From assembly GCA_045600105.1 (NCBI GenBank), contig JAZRXG010000041.1:44725-108724 (forward strand): a stretch of 64,000 nucleotides of DNA, read 5' to 3'. Source of the DNA: UBA1206 sp045600105. Lineage in GTDB: Bacteria > Bacillota > Clostridia > Oscillospirales > CAG-382. Positions 7,774-16,310 of this stretch are shown piece after piece. How positions within the stretch are numbered: position 1 is the stretch's first letter; the number at the start of each line of letters is the position of its first letter. Below the pieces are notes generated by a model. It was not told the origin of the DNA, did not search any database, and saw only the letters and a list, made by a program, of their open reading frames with translations. The translations under genes were made by a program, and so were the position numbers.

Positions 7774-9855
7774 ATGAATTTTTCAAACGCGGTAGTAAAA
7801 CTCAGGATACCGATAATTATCATCATCGTTCTTCTTCTCATTCCGTCCGTTTTCGGAATGATATCGACGCGCGTCAACTACGATATGCTCACCTATCTTC
7901 CCGAGGACATCGAAACGGTAAAAGGTCAGAACGAACTGCTTGATGAATTCGAAAAAGGTGCCTTCACCTTCATAATATTTGAGGATATGTCGGATGAAGA
8001 CGTAGTAAAACTCGAAAACAAAATAGCAAAAATCGATCACGTCGATACGGTGCTTTCGGCAAACAAGCTCGAAAAAATGGCGATACTTCTCGGACTTCCC
8101 ATCGAACTGATGCCGGCTGAACTTTTTGGATTGTTCAAAAGCGAAAACGCGTCTATGATCGCCGTCTTTTTCGACACCACCACCTCAGCCGACGCCACTA
8201 TGGAAGCGGTCGAAGAGATACGCTCAGCATGCGGAAAGCAATGCTTCGTTTCGGGGCTTACCGCTCTCGTCGTCGACCTCAAGAATCTGTGTGAAGAAGA
8301 AGAGCCCATATACGTCGGTCTTGCCGTCATCCTTGCGCTCGCGGTAATGACGCTGCTTCTCGACAACTATCTCATCCCTTTCGTTTTCCTCGGTTCGATA
8401 GGCGTGATGATACTTCTCAACCTCGGTTCCAACTATTTCTTCGGTGAGATCTCCTACATAACCAAGGCGCTCTCCGCCGTCCTCCAGCTTGCTGTCACGA
8501 TGGACTACTCGATATTCCTCTGGCACAGCTACAACGCAAAATGCGAGACCGAAAGCGACCGTAAGACCGCGATGGCAAAAGCCATAAGAGAAACGCTTTC
8601 GGCAGTCATCGGAAGCTCCGTTACCACGATAGCCGGATTTGCCGCTCTTTGCTTCATGGCGTTCACGCTCGGGCGCGACCTCGGAATCGTTATGGCAAAA
8701 GGCGTTCTTCTCGGAGTTATCGGCTGCGTCACGTTCCTGCCGTCGCTCATACTCGTCCTTGACAAGCCGCTCCGCAAAACGCATCACAAGCCGCTTATCC
8801 CCGACATAAAGAAATTCTCCGCAAAAATCGTCAAGATATTCCCGGTGTTCCTCATCGTTTTCGTTATCATCACCATCCCTGCTTATTACGGATACAGCGA
8901 AGCAAATGACGAAGTCTACTATGACATCGGTCAATGCCTCCCGCAGGACATAAATTTCGTCATCGCGAACTCCAAGCTGCGCGATGAATTCGATATCGCG
9001 ACCACGCACATGGTACTCGCGGACGCCGATTTGCCGACCGAAACAGTTGCCCAAATGGTTTCCGAAATGGAAAAGGTCGAAGGCATCAAGCACCTTATCA
9101 GCCTTGAATCTGTCCTCGGCACCAAGGTACCGACGGAAGCCGTTCCCGACGCACTCAAAGGCATGCTGAGAAGCGAAAATTACGAGCTGATTCTCATCAA
9201 CTCGGTATACCGCGTGGCGAGCGACGAAGTCAACGCACAGATCGACGAACTCGAATCCATAATGAAAAAATACGATCCCAAGGGTATGCTCATCGGTGAA
9301 GCGCCCTGCACCAAGGACCTCATCGAGACTGCCGACCACGATTTCAGAGTGGTAACGTTCATTTCGGTGATCGCCATATTCATCATCATACTGCTCGTCG
9401 AAAAGAGCCTCTCGCTTCCCTTCATACTCATCGCCATCATAGAAGTCGGTATTTTCATCAACCTCGGACTTCCCCACTATCTCGGTCAGAATATGGCGTT
9501 CATAACTCCCATCTGTATCAGTACCATTCAGCTCGGCGCCACAGTCGACTACGCGATACTTATGACGACGCGCTATAAATCCGAAAGGATAGGCGGAAAG
9601 AACAAATATGACGCGGTTCACACCGCTCTCCATACGTCGTTCCCGTCCATCATCGTTTCCGGCTTCGGGCTTTTCGCAGCCACCGTCGGTGTCGCGATAT
9701 ATTCCGATATCGAAATAATCAGCTCGATGTGCATGCTTCTCGCAAGAGGCGCGCTTCTCAGCATGCTGCTCGTGCTGTTCGTGCTCCCCGCGGCGTTCAT
9801 GTTGTTTGACAAGATCATCTGCAAGACCACGCTGGGCATGACAAAAATAAAATAG
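7774..9855 (+). CDS. MMPL/RND-family transporter
   Basis: A 693-residue membrane protein with two repeated halves, each a TM helix, an extracytoplasmic loop of ~160 residues and a five-helix bundle. RND landmarks are VTMDYSIFLWHSY in the first bundle and GATVDYAILMTTRYKSER in the second, with charged Asp residues in the helix expected to carry protons. This clostridial subgroup usually exports lipids or hydrophobic compounds, though the substrate here is unknown. GGAGAGG precedes the ATG. It closes the DUF1538-P-II operon and is followed by an intrinsic terminator. Confidence 0.9.
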   Translation: MNFSNAVVKLRIPIIIIIVLLLIPSVFGMISTRVNYDMLTYLPEDIETVKGQNELLDEFEKGAFTFIIFEDMSDEDVVKLENKIAKIDHVDTVLSANKLEKMAILLGLPIELMPAELFGLFKSENASMIAVFFDTTTSADATMEAVEEIRSACGKQCFVSGLTALVVDLKNLCEEEEPIYVGLAVILALAVMTLLLDNYLIPFVFLGSIGVMILLNLGSNYFFGEISYITKALSAVLQLAVTMDYSIFLWHSYNAKCETESDRKTAMAKAIRETLSAVIGSSVTTIAGFAALCFMAFTLGRDLGIVMAKGVLLGVIGCVTFLPSLILVLDKPLRKTHHKPLIPDIKKFSAKIVKIFPVFLIVFVIITIPAYYGYSEANDEVYYDIGQCLPQDINFVIANSKLRDEFDIATTHMVLADADLPTETVAQMVSEMEKVEGIKHLISLESVLGTKVPTEAVPDALKGMLRSENYELILINSVYRVASDEVNAQIDELESIMKKYDPKGMLIGEAPCTKDLIETADHDFRVVTFISVIAIFIIILLVEKSLSLPFILIAIIEVGIFINLGLPHYLGQNMAFITPICISTIQLGATVDYAILMTTRYKSERIGGKNKYDAVHTALHTSFPSIIVSGFGLFAATVGVAIYSDIEIISSMCMLLARGALLSMLLVLFVLPAAFMLFDKIICKTTLGMTKIK

Positions 9856-9869
9856 CAAAAACGCAATGC

Positions 9870-9900
9870 AAAAGACCTTCAGGTTGCCCGAAGGTCTTTT
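9870..9900. terminator. Bidirectional intrinsic terminator
   Basis: An 11-bp perfect stem (9870-9880 with 9890-9900), A-rich and T-rich flanks, between the convergent MMPL gene and surface lipoprotein gene. Confidence 0.9.
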
Positions 9901-9914
9901 GTTTTGTCGTTATA

Positions 9915-12900
9915 TCAATAGCTGAAAAGCGAGGTCGAAGGAACCGATCTGTCGTTGGAACCGTTTGTCGATGCCCATGTCGAATCAGCACCGTCGATAT
10001 ACTGGATCTTCACGCCTATCGCTCCGCCGTTACCGCTTTCGGGAGTCTTGATGCCGATGGCGTCAAACGGAACGGTGACGAGAACGTAATCGTCGACCGA
10101 CTCAACATTGAAAAGATCAAGTTTTATCTTATCCGAGCCTTCGCCGCCATTTGCCCAGCCTTTGGACTGTCTGTGCGCGTAGAATCTTATGCCGTAATCG
10201 CTCTGCGATACGTCGCCGACGGTAGTGCCGTCAGCAGTCATCCATATCTGAACAAGGTCGTCCTTGCCTTCCCACCATTGTCCTTTGCCATAGCTTGCGG
10301 TTTCGTCATTCGTCTTGATGACGATATAAAGGTCATTGTCGTCATAGCAGAGCGCGAACTCGGGAGTTCCCGCTTTGTTGCCCGCCTGGAACGCCTTGTA
10401 ATCAAGTGACGTCACGTCGTTGATCGTAATTGTCTTTTTCTTCAGGAATCCTTCGTTATACTTGGTATCGTGCTTGACGGGATCCACGTTCTGATTGCCG
10501 TTCGACCTTTCCACGACTCTGCCGTCGTCGTTTATAACGACGGGTGAATCGGCGTCGTCTCCGGCTTTGTCAAGAGACGCGAAAGTCGAATAGTAACGTA
10601 TGTAATCACGCATTATCCTCGTCTTGTAATACGCTTTTTCGTTATTTACGGGGGTTACGGGGTACTGAGTGAAGTAGTGCGGGATATCGAATACGATTAT
10701 CGTGCCCGAAAGCTTGGCTTCGATGCCGAGCGTTTTGACGAGCTCGTCGTAACGCTTGGAAGTGTATATCTGTTCAAACACCTCGGCGTCGTGCCAGAAT
10801 TCGGCGCCTGCGCGTCTGACCGCCTTTGCCCATTCGGTGCAGTAGGTATTGAACGAATCGTAGGTATTCTTGGGTACCGTAAGCTCGCTCGTTCTGCCGA
10901 GGCAATCCTGAGCCGCTACGATGTCCACCACGGGCCTTTCGCCGTCATTGTCGGGTGCTATAAGGCGATAGAGGTTATCTGCGCCCTTGACAGCGTCACC
11001 GCTTCTCCAGATGGCAGGCGCGATCATCACTTTGGCGTCGGGAGCGATCTCGTGAATGTAATCGGACTGTCCTTTGTAGACTATCCTTCCGGCTTCGACG
11101 CCGCCGTTGTAGTTGAGCCACTGGTCGCATTCCTCGTCCGAGAGATAATAACCGGCAAACGATTCGTGGTGTGAATACTTTTCGTATATGTCCTTGATGA
11201 CGGGCTTCGACGCTTCGACGATGTCGTAATAGAACGGCTTGTTGGTGATTGGAGAGTTGAAATCGCTGTCGTGTATGGTGCCGAGGTAAACTTCCATTCC
11301 GAGCTTGTCGGCAGCGGTAAGTATCGCCTCGTATACATCTGCCGAGCCGTAGCCGCCTACGTATCTGAATCCTGCCTTCAGCGCGTTTTCTCCATTGACG
11401 AGAGTGGTCTTTGCGTTGAAGTTCGCGGTGTACTGCATTACGACGTAATCCATCCCGAGGTCCTTCATGCCCTTGAGCATAAGATACCACGAATAGTCGC
11501 TGTTTTCGGACGACGCGCCGCCGCCGTTGCCGCCGGTAGGCATCTGGAAGAAGCCGCCTCTTACAATAGGAAGCTGAGCCCTTCCTTCGTATATCGAAAC
11601 TTCGGTGAGGCTCGTCTTGGTGTCTGAGTCGAATTCGACCGTCACCTTGCTGCCGGGGAGAGCGTCAAAATAAATATTGAAGTTCGTTTCGCTTCCGACT
11701 TCGGTCTTATATGTCGTGATCCCCGTTGCTTCCTTGCCGTCCACCTTGACAACAACGTTGTCGGCGGTGCATTTTTTGCCGGTGAGCGTAACGCCGCAGA
11801 TGGCTTTGCATTCGGAAGATGCGGTTATCTCGAGAGTGTTCCTGCCGTCGGCGCATTTGACGGACGAAGAGAAGGTCATATCGACGAGCGTCTTGGAGTC
11901 GGTTCCGTTAAGAGACGCTTTCGAGAACGCCGCGACGTTCGAATTGGAGAACTGATTCTTTCTGTTTATGAATCCGTAGTCGGGTTCGCTCACCTCGTTC
12001 TCCGCGCCGTAAACGTAAACCTCATCGGTGAGGAAGGTGCCGCTTATGTAATCGTATATTCTGATGTATCTTGCTTTTACGGTGTGGTTGCGCGTGACGC
12101 AGTAAACGTTGCAGGCGCTTCCCTTCTGTCCGTCGGTGCTTCTGAGGAACGACTGACCGAAGTCCGTCCAATTTTCACCGTCGGAAGAATATCTTACGTC
12201 TATCTTGTCAGGGAGAGTGACCGACGTTCTTGCCGGACGGTACGCTTTGACGTACAATTCGGAAACGTTCTTTATCTCTCCGAGATCAAGCGTGAGAACC
12301 GCTCCGGTCTTGCCCGTGAGGTCGTCCTTGACGCTGCCGTTTATGACCGTGATAGTATCTTCGGACACGCCGTCAAAAGAAACGCCGTCGGTGAGTTTTG
12401 TGCCGTTTTCGTCGGGATATTTGGTGCTGCCTTTTCCGTCGTAGCTGTACTTCGCGCCCTTTGAAACAAGTATCTTCTCGGCGCTTTTGGTGCCGTATAC
12501 GGCAATGTCGGAAATCTTTATTTCTTCGCCTGCGTCAAGCGGGAAAACGAACATTATTCCCTTTGCCGTGAAAGCGATATCAACCGAAAGCACGTTTCCG
12601 CTGTATTCGCCCATCTTTCCGGCGTAAAACGAATAGTTGTATCCGTCGGTAGAATAGAATATCTCGCATTCTTTTCCCGAATACTGCTCGAACGTGACGG
12701 CGAATTTGGTAACGTCAGCCATAAAGCCGAGGTCGACGCTGATCGCCGCGCAGTCGTTTACGAGTTTTTCTTTTCTCGGGCTGCTGTTCCAGTCAACGAA
12801 CGAAAGCTCGTATCCCTTGCCGTCCTTGTCGAACGCGTGGGCGAGAGTGACCGAGGCGTCGTTTTTTCCGTCCGTGAGAACGGTCGCGGTATTGTCGCCT

Positions 12901-13124
12901 GTTATGGTGATCCCGCAGTCGTAAAAATACGGGCATCCGTATGCAATGTTTCCTTTATCCACGGGTATATCCTCCGAAGCTTCAGACGTTTCCGCTTGTG
13001 ATGTGACGCCGGACTGTTCGCCCGGCGTTTCCGATACTTCTCCGCCGCTTCCTCCGCATGACGCAAGGCAAAGCGAGCTGAGCAAAAGTGTCGTGACGAG
13101 CAAACGTGAAATCGCTTTTTTCAT
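9915..13124 (-). CDS. Large surface lipoprotein with DUF4434 and carbohydrate-binding-like domains
   Basis: A 1069-residue lipoprotein. The start at 13124 is chosen because AGGAGGT lies 7 bases upstream and the next residues form a lipoprotein signal (lipobox LASC, Cys23); an in-frame Met 13 codons earlier has no ribosome site. Several beta-rich modules follow: about 45-390 include a discoidin (F5/8-type) segment around RYSSDGENWTDFG. Residues about 530-880 match DUF4434, a TIM-barrel glycosidase-like domain, with YYLSDEECDQW as a plausible acidic active-site strand. The C-terminal ~170 residues resemble a CBM9-like domain (DDNDLYIVIKTND, WEGKDDLVQIW). Likely binds and perhaps cleaves a glycan at the cell surface. 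It is single-gene, with its own promoter. Confidence 0.82.
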   Translation of the reverse strand: MKKAISRLLVTTLLLSSLCLASCGGSGGEVSETPGEQSGVTSQAETSEASEDIPVDKGNIAYGCPYFYDCGITITGDNTATVLTDGKNDASVTLAHAFDKDGKGYELSFVDWNSSPRKEKLVNDCAAISVDLGFMADVTKFAVTFEQYSGKECEIFYSTDGYNYSFYAGKMGEYSGNVLSVDIAFTAKGIMFVFPLDAGEEIKISDIAVYGTKSAEKILVSKGAKYSYDGKGSTKYPDENGTKLTDGVSFDGVSEDTITVINGSVKDDLTGKTGAVLTLDLGEIKNVSELYVKAYRPARTSVTLPDKIDVRYSSDGENWTDFGQSFLRSTDGQKGSACNVYCVTRNHTVKARYIRIYDYISGTFLTDEVYVYGAENEVSEPDYGFINRKNQFSNSNVAAFSKASLNGTDSKTLVDMTFSSSVKCADGRNTLEITASSECKAICGVTLTGKKCTADNVVVKVDGKEATGITTYKTEVGSETNFNIYFDALPGSKVTVEFDSDTKTSLTEVSIYEGRAQLPIVRGGFFQMPTGGNGGGASSENSDYSWYLMLKGMKDLGMDYVVMQYTANFNAKTTLVNGENALKAGFRYVGGYGSADVYEAILTAADKLGMEVYLGTIHDSDFNSPITNKPFYYDIVEASKPVIKDIYEKYSHHESFAGYYLSDEECDQWLNYNGGVEAGRIVYKGQSDYIHEIAPDAKVMIAPAIWRSGDAVKGADNLYRLIAPDNDGERPVVDIVAAQDCLGRTSELTVPKNTYDSFNTYCTEWAKAVRRAGAEFWHDAEVFEQIYTSKRYDELVKTLGIEAKLSGTIIVFDIPHYFTQYPVTPVNNEKAYYKTRIMRDYIRYYSTFASLDKAGDDADSPVVINDDGRVVERSNGNQNVDPVKHDTKYNEGFLKKKTITINDVTSLDYKAFQAGNKAGTPEFALCYDDNDLYIVIKTNDETASYGKGQWWEGKDDLVQIWMTADGTTVGDVSQSDYGIRFYAHRQSKGWANGGEGSDKIKLDLFNVESVDDYVLVTVPFDAIGIKTPESGNGGAIGVKIQYIDGADSTWASTNGSNDRSVPSTSLFSY

Positions 13125-13151
13125 AGACGCACCTCCTGATTTTATGATTAT

Positions 13152-13179
13152 ATAATACCACAAAATATCAAAATGTCAA
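13152..13179 (-). promoter_or_regulatory. SigA promoter for the DUF4434 lipoprotein gene
   Basis: Minus strand TTGACA, 16-base spacer, TATTAT, 28 bases upstream of the chosen start. Confidence 0.8.
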
Positions 13180-13210
13180 TGACGAGGTTCGAGAAAGTAG
13201 CGAAACCGTC

Positions 13211-13239
13211 TTGACAAAACGCATCCACGGTGGTATTAT
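13211..13239 (+). promoter_or_regulatory. SigA promoter for tRNA-Gly
   Basis: TTGACA, 17-base spacer, TATTAT, with the tRNA 5' end ten bases after the -10 box. Confidence 0.85.
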
Positions 13240-13248
13240 ATACAAGTC

Positions 13249-13322
13249 GCAGGCGTAGTTTAGTGGTAGAATTTCAGCTTCCCAAGCTGACTGTGCGGGT
13301 CCGATTCCCGTCGCCTGCTCCA
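13249..13322 (+). tRNA. tRNA-Gly (anticodon CCC), CCA encoded
   Basis: A complete cloverleaf: acceptor GCAGGCG/CGCCTGC, D-arm with AGTGGTAGA, anticodon stem TCAGC/GCTGA holding loop TTCCCAA (anticodon CCC), T-arm GCGGG/CCCGT-type with TCCGATTC loop, discriminator T and encoded CCA at 13320-13322. Its antisense strand yields a spurious open frame that has often been misannotated as protein. Confidence 0.97.
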
Positions 13323-13415
13323 ATAAAAATGCGCTTGTATTGAAACGGTGTTCTAAAGGACAGTTACAAAGTACAAATGCCTCATAAGTGGTGAGTAAGT
13401 GCGCACTTATTAAAG

Positions 13416-13453
13416 AAACAGACTGATAAATCAAAATATCAGTCTGTTTTTAG
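13416..13453 (+). terminator. Intrinsic terminator of the tRNA-Gly transcript
   Basis: A perfect 13-bp stem (13416-13428 with 13437-13449) with an 8-base loop and T-rich tail. Between tRNA and terminator (13323-13415) a short AAGTGCGCACTT palindrome is the only other structure. Confidence 0.85.
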
Positions 13454-13488
13454 TTTTCAGCAGGTGTTTATTTCGACATAGCATTTTA

Positions 13489-13770
13489 GTGATGTTTGCC
13501 CTGACGGGCAAGTGATGTTGTTCGCTATGCTCACAGTGATGTTTTTGCTTCGCAAAAGTGATGTGATGTGTTCCACTCACGCGCCGTCGAGGCGCACATC
13601 ACTCGCCACAAGCGAACATCACGCCGTAAGGTACATCACGTTCCACGCAGTGGAACACATCGTTCGCCGAGTGTCCTTAAGAGCACTCGGCGTTTGCAAG
13701 TGCTTTTTTGAATGATGTTTGCCCTTTCGGGCAAATGATGTACGCTTCGCGTATGATGCTGCCTTCGGCA
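13489..13770. repeat. Array of short hairpins separated by GTGATGT / ACATCAC words
   Basis: About 280 noncoding bases made of small perfect hairpins joined by a 7-base word. GTGATGT occurs at 13489, 13512, 13536, 13558 and 13563; its complement ACATCAC occurs at 13596, 13616 and 13633; the variant ATGATGT at 13712 and 13735. Between them are stems such as TTGCCC/GGGCAA, TTTTGC/GCAAAA, GCGCC/GGCGC, GTTCCAC/GTGGAAC, CGCCGAGTG/CACTCGGCG and TACGC/GCGTA, mostly with 3-5 base loops. Word orientation flips around 13588, making the array a loose large dyad. Period is irregular (20-24 bases), so it is not a CRISPR. No open frame of note. It separates tRNA-Gly from the polyamine operon. Confidence 0.85.
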
Positions 13771-13775
13771 AAGAG

Positions 13776-13812
13776 ACTCCCACTGCCCTATTCAAACGGC
13801 AGTGGGAGTTTA
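13776..13812. terminator. Hairpin at the 3' end of the polyamine operon, possible terminator
   Basis: A perfect 12-bp stem (13776-13787 with 13798-13809) 10 bases beyond the last polyamine gene. It has only a weak T-tract in either direction, so it could be a terminator, an mRNA end stabiliser or the last unit of the hairpin array. Confidence 0.55.
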
Positions 13813-13820
13813 TATATATA

Positions 13821-15035
13821 TCAATTCTTCTGTTTTTTGCCGAGACGATTTTTGAAATCCTGATATCCGAAATCCGTCAGCTTTTTCAGTTCCCCGGATT
13901 CCGTTCGTAACCAAATGTCCGGAAGCTGCATTCCGTTGAATGTGTTGTTTTTACAGGTCGTATAAATCGCCATATCTCCGAATGTCAAAACCTTTCCTTC
14001 CTTCAAAGGCGCATCAAAGCTGTAATCGCCGATCACATCCCCGGACAGACAGGTAGGTCCGCCCAGACGATAGCAATATGGTTTTTCGCCGTCTTCTCCG
14101 GTTCCGAAGAGCGGCGGTCGATACGGCATTTCCAAAACATCCGGCGTATGGCAGGCGGCACTCATATCCAGAATCGCAAGCTGTATATTGCCGTTTTTCG
14201 GAAAGTCGAGTACCCGCGTGACGAGGTATCCCGCATTCAGTGCCCATGCCTCACCGGGTTCCAGATATACTTCCGTTCCCCATTTTTCCCGTGCGTAACG
14301 GATGCAGCGTTCCAGTCTCGGAATGTCATAGCCCGGACGTGTAATGTGATGGCCTCCACCGAAATTCACCCATTTCAGACCGGGGAGAATATCGCCGAAC
14401 TTATCCTCAACGGCATACAGCGTGGTTTCCAATGCATCGGAATCCTGCTCGCACAGCGTATGGAAATGCAGACCGTCCAGAAGGGCGCACAATTCACCCG
14501 TCATGGACTCATTCCACTGCTGACGTGTCGTTCCGAGACGGCTGCCGGGCGCGCAGGGGTCATATATATCATGTCCCTCCTGCGTGGAGCATTCCGGATT
14601 GATGCGCAGACCAACTGATTTTCCCGCAGCCTTTGCCAAGGCGCCGAATTTTTCAAGCTGTCGGGGAGAATTGAATACGATATGATCGGCATACCGCAAA
14701 AGCTCGCCGAAATCCTGTTCTCGGTAGGCGGCACAGAAGACATGTACCTCTTTTCCGGGCATTTCTTCCGCGCCGAGATGTGCTTCAAAAAGACCGCTTG
14801 CCTCGGTGCCGGTCAGATAAGGGGAAAGCACAGGATAGAGGTCGAAATTGGAAAAAGCCTTCTGCGCGAGGAGGAATCTGGCGCCGGTTCGCTTCGCCGT
14901 TTCGGAAATCAGTTCTCCGTTGCGGCGAAGCTTTGCTTCATCCAGAATATACGCAGGTGTCGGAATGCCGCGAAAAAGCTCTGACGGATCTTTGCCGTCG
15001 AGTGATGCAAAAGGCGCGCGATGATCTGCAGCCAT
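13821..15035 (-). CDS. nspC: Carboxynorspermidine/carboxyspermidine decarboxylase
   Basis: A 404-residue PLP enzyme of the alanine-racemase fold that decarboxylates carboxynorspermidine or carboxyspermidine as the last step of the aspartate-semialdehyde route to triamines. The PLP lysine is in LLAQKAFS near residue 57; the substrate/PLP blocks HFHTLCEQD, NFGGGHH and LEPGEAW follow; the dimer-partner Cys is in GGPTCLSGD. Family length is ~380-400. Its ATG overlaps the preceding stop in a TGATG junction, so translation is coupled to the synthase gene. Codon use (more CTG, ATT, CGG) differs from surrounding genes. Confidence 0.9.
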   Translation of the reverse strand: MAADHRAPFASLDGKDPSELFRGIPTPAYILDEAKLRRNGELISETAKRTGARFLLAQKAFSNFDLYPVLSPYLTGTEASGLFEAHLGAEEMPGKEVHVFCAAYREQDFGELLRYADHIVFNSPRQLEKFGALAKAAGKSVGLRINPECSTQEGHDIYDPCAPGSRLGTTRQQWNESMTGELCALLDGLHFHTLCEQDSDALETTLYAVEDKFGDILPGLKWVNFGGGHHITRPGYDIPRLERCIRYAREKWGTEVYLEPGEAWALNAGYLVTRVLDFPKNGNIQLAILDMSAACHTPDVLEMPYRPPLFGTGEDGEKPYCYRLGGPTCLSGDVIGDYSFDAPLKEGKVLTFGDMAIYTTCKNNTFNGMQLPDIWLRTESGELKKLTDFGYQDFKNRLGKKQKN

Positions 15036-16294
15036 CAGTCAACAAGCACCGGCGCGTGGGTCTCACTGCGCGGCAGACCGTATTTATCCAGCGCATCGAG
15101 GAACGGGTCGGGATCAAATTCCTCTACCGTATGCACGCCGACGGTGTTCCATTTTCCGGTAAGCAGCATCAGCGCGCCGCACATTGCGGGAACGCCGGTG
15201 GTGTAGGAAATGGCCTGAGAGCCGACTTCACGGTAGCATTCCTGATGGTCGCAGACATTGTAGATGTAATAGGTCTTGTCTTCATCGTTCTTTTTACCGG
15301 TAAAGATGCAGCCGATGTTGGTTTTGCCGTGAGTACGGGGTCCGAGGCTTGCCGGATCGGGCAGGAGCGCTTTGAGGAATTGAATGGGAACTATTTCTCT
15401 GCCTTCGAACATCACGGGAGCGGTGGAAAGCATCCCGACGTTTTCAAGACACTTCATGTGCGTCAGATAGCTCTGACCGAAGGTCATAAAGAAGCGGATG
15501 CGCTTTACCTCCGGAATATTCAGCGCGATCGACTCGATCTCCTCATGGTGGAGCAGATACATATCCTTCTGCCCGACCTGATCGAACTCATATTCGCGCT
15601 TGATGGACATTGCCGGGATCTCGACCCAGTGACCGTCTTCCCAGTAGCTGCCCGGAGCGCTGACTTCGCGGAGATTGATTTCGGGATTGAAGTTCGTGGC
15701 AAAGGGATAACCGTGGTCACCGCCGTTGCAGTCGAGAATATCAATGGTATCAATGGAATCAAATTCATGCTTTTTTGCATATGCGCAGTACGCCTGAGTG
15801 ACGCCGGGATCGAAACCGCAGCCAAGCAGGGCAACCAGCCCGGCTTTTTCGAACTTTTCACGATATGCCCACTGCCAGGAATAATCGAAATAAGCCGAGA
15901 ATCCTGCCTCTTTGCAGCGCTTTTCATATATTGCGCGCCATTCCGGATCGTCGGTGTTTTCCGGCTCGTAGTTTGCAGTATCCATATAGTTGACACCGCA
16001 GATCAGGCAGGCGTCCATGATGGTCAGATCCTGATACGGAAGGGCGATGTTCATAACAAGGTCGGGCTGATAGTTTCTGATGAGTGCGACAAGTTCATCT
16101 ACATTGTCCGCATCGACCTGTGCGGTGGTTATTCTGGTAGAAGTTTCAGGGGCGAGCTTTGCTGCCAGCGCGTCGCATTTGGATTTGGTACGGGAAGCGA
16201 TGCAAAGCTCCGTGAAGACCTCGCTGACTTGGCAGCACTTGGTAATGGCGACAGATGCAACGCCGCCGCAGCCGATAACTAATACTCTGCTCAT
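15035..16294 (-). CDS. Carboxynorspermidine/carboxyspermidine synthase (saccharopine dehydrogenase family)
   Basis: A 419-residue NAD(P)-dependent enzyme. The nucleotide-binding strand VLVIGCGGVASVAI is at the N-terminus, and the family blocks DTANYEPENTDDPEWRAIY, GCGFDPGVTQAYCAYA and GSQAISYTTGVPA are all present. It reductively condenses L-aspartate beta-semialdehyde with a diamine (putrescine or diaminopropane, or agmatine in the carboxyaminopropylagmatine variant). AAAGGAG lies 7 bases before the ATG. It is fourth in the operon, 16 bases after the agmatinase-like gene. Confidence 0.92.
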   Translation of the reverse strand: MSRVLVIGCGGVASVAITKCCQVSEVFTELCIASRTKSKCDALAAKLAPETSTRITTAQVDADNVDELVALIRNYQPDLVMNIALPYQDLTIMDACLICGVNYMDTANYEPENTDDPEWRAIYEKRCKEAGFSAYFDYSWQWAYREKFEKAGLVALLGCGFDPGVTQAYCAYAKKHEFDSIDTIDILDCNGGDHGYPFATNFNPEINLREVSAPGSYWEDGHWVEIPAMSIKREYEFDQVGQKDMYLLHHEEIESIALNIPEVKRIRFFMTFGQSYLTHMKCLENVGMLSTAPVMFEGREIVPIQFLKALLPDPASLGPRTHGKTNIGCIFTGKKNDEDKTYYIYNVCDHQECYREVGSQAISYTTGVPAMCGALMLLTGKWNTVGVHTVEEFDPDPFLDALDKYGLPRSETHAPVLVD

Positions 16295-16310
16295 GTTTAT
16301 GTCTCCTTTT

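Noticed and set aside
13168..13434. An 88-codon minus-strand open frame over the tRNA
   Set aside because: Its centre is the antisense translation of tRNA-Gly, a well-known false protein; no ribosome site.
13489..13770. Possible CRISPR array
   Set aside because: The repeated word is only 7 bases, occurs in both orientations, spacing varies and the intervals are hairpins; no cas genes.
14780..16282. A 500-codon plus-strand open frame
   Set aside because: It lies antisense to two clear polyamine enzymes and shows no domain; long shadow frames are common in this composition. Similar shadows at 2013-3137, 8224-9858 and 48063-49454 were dropped for the same reason.
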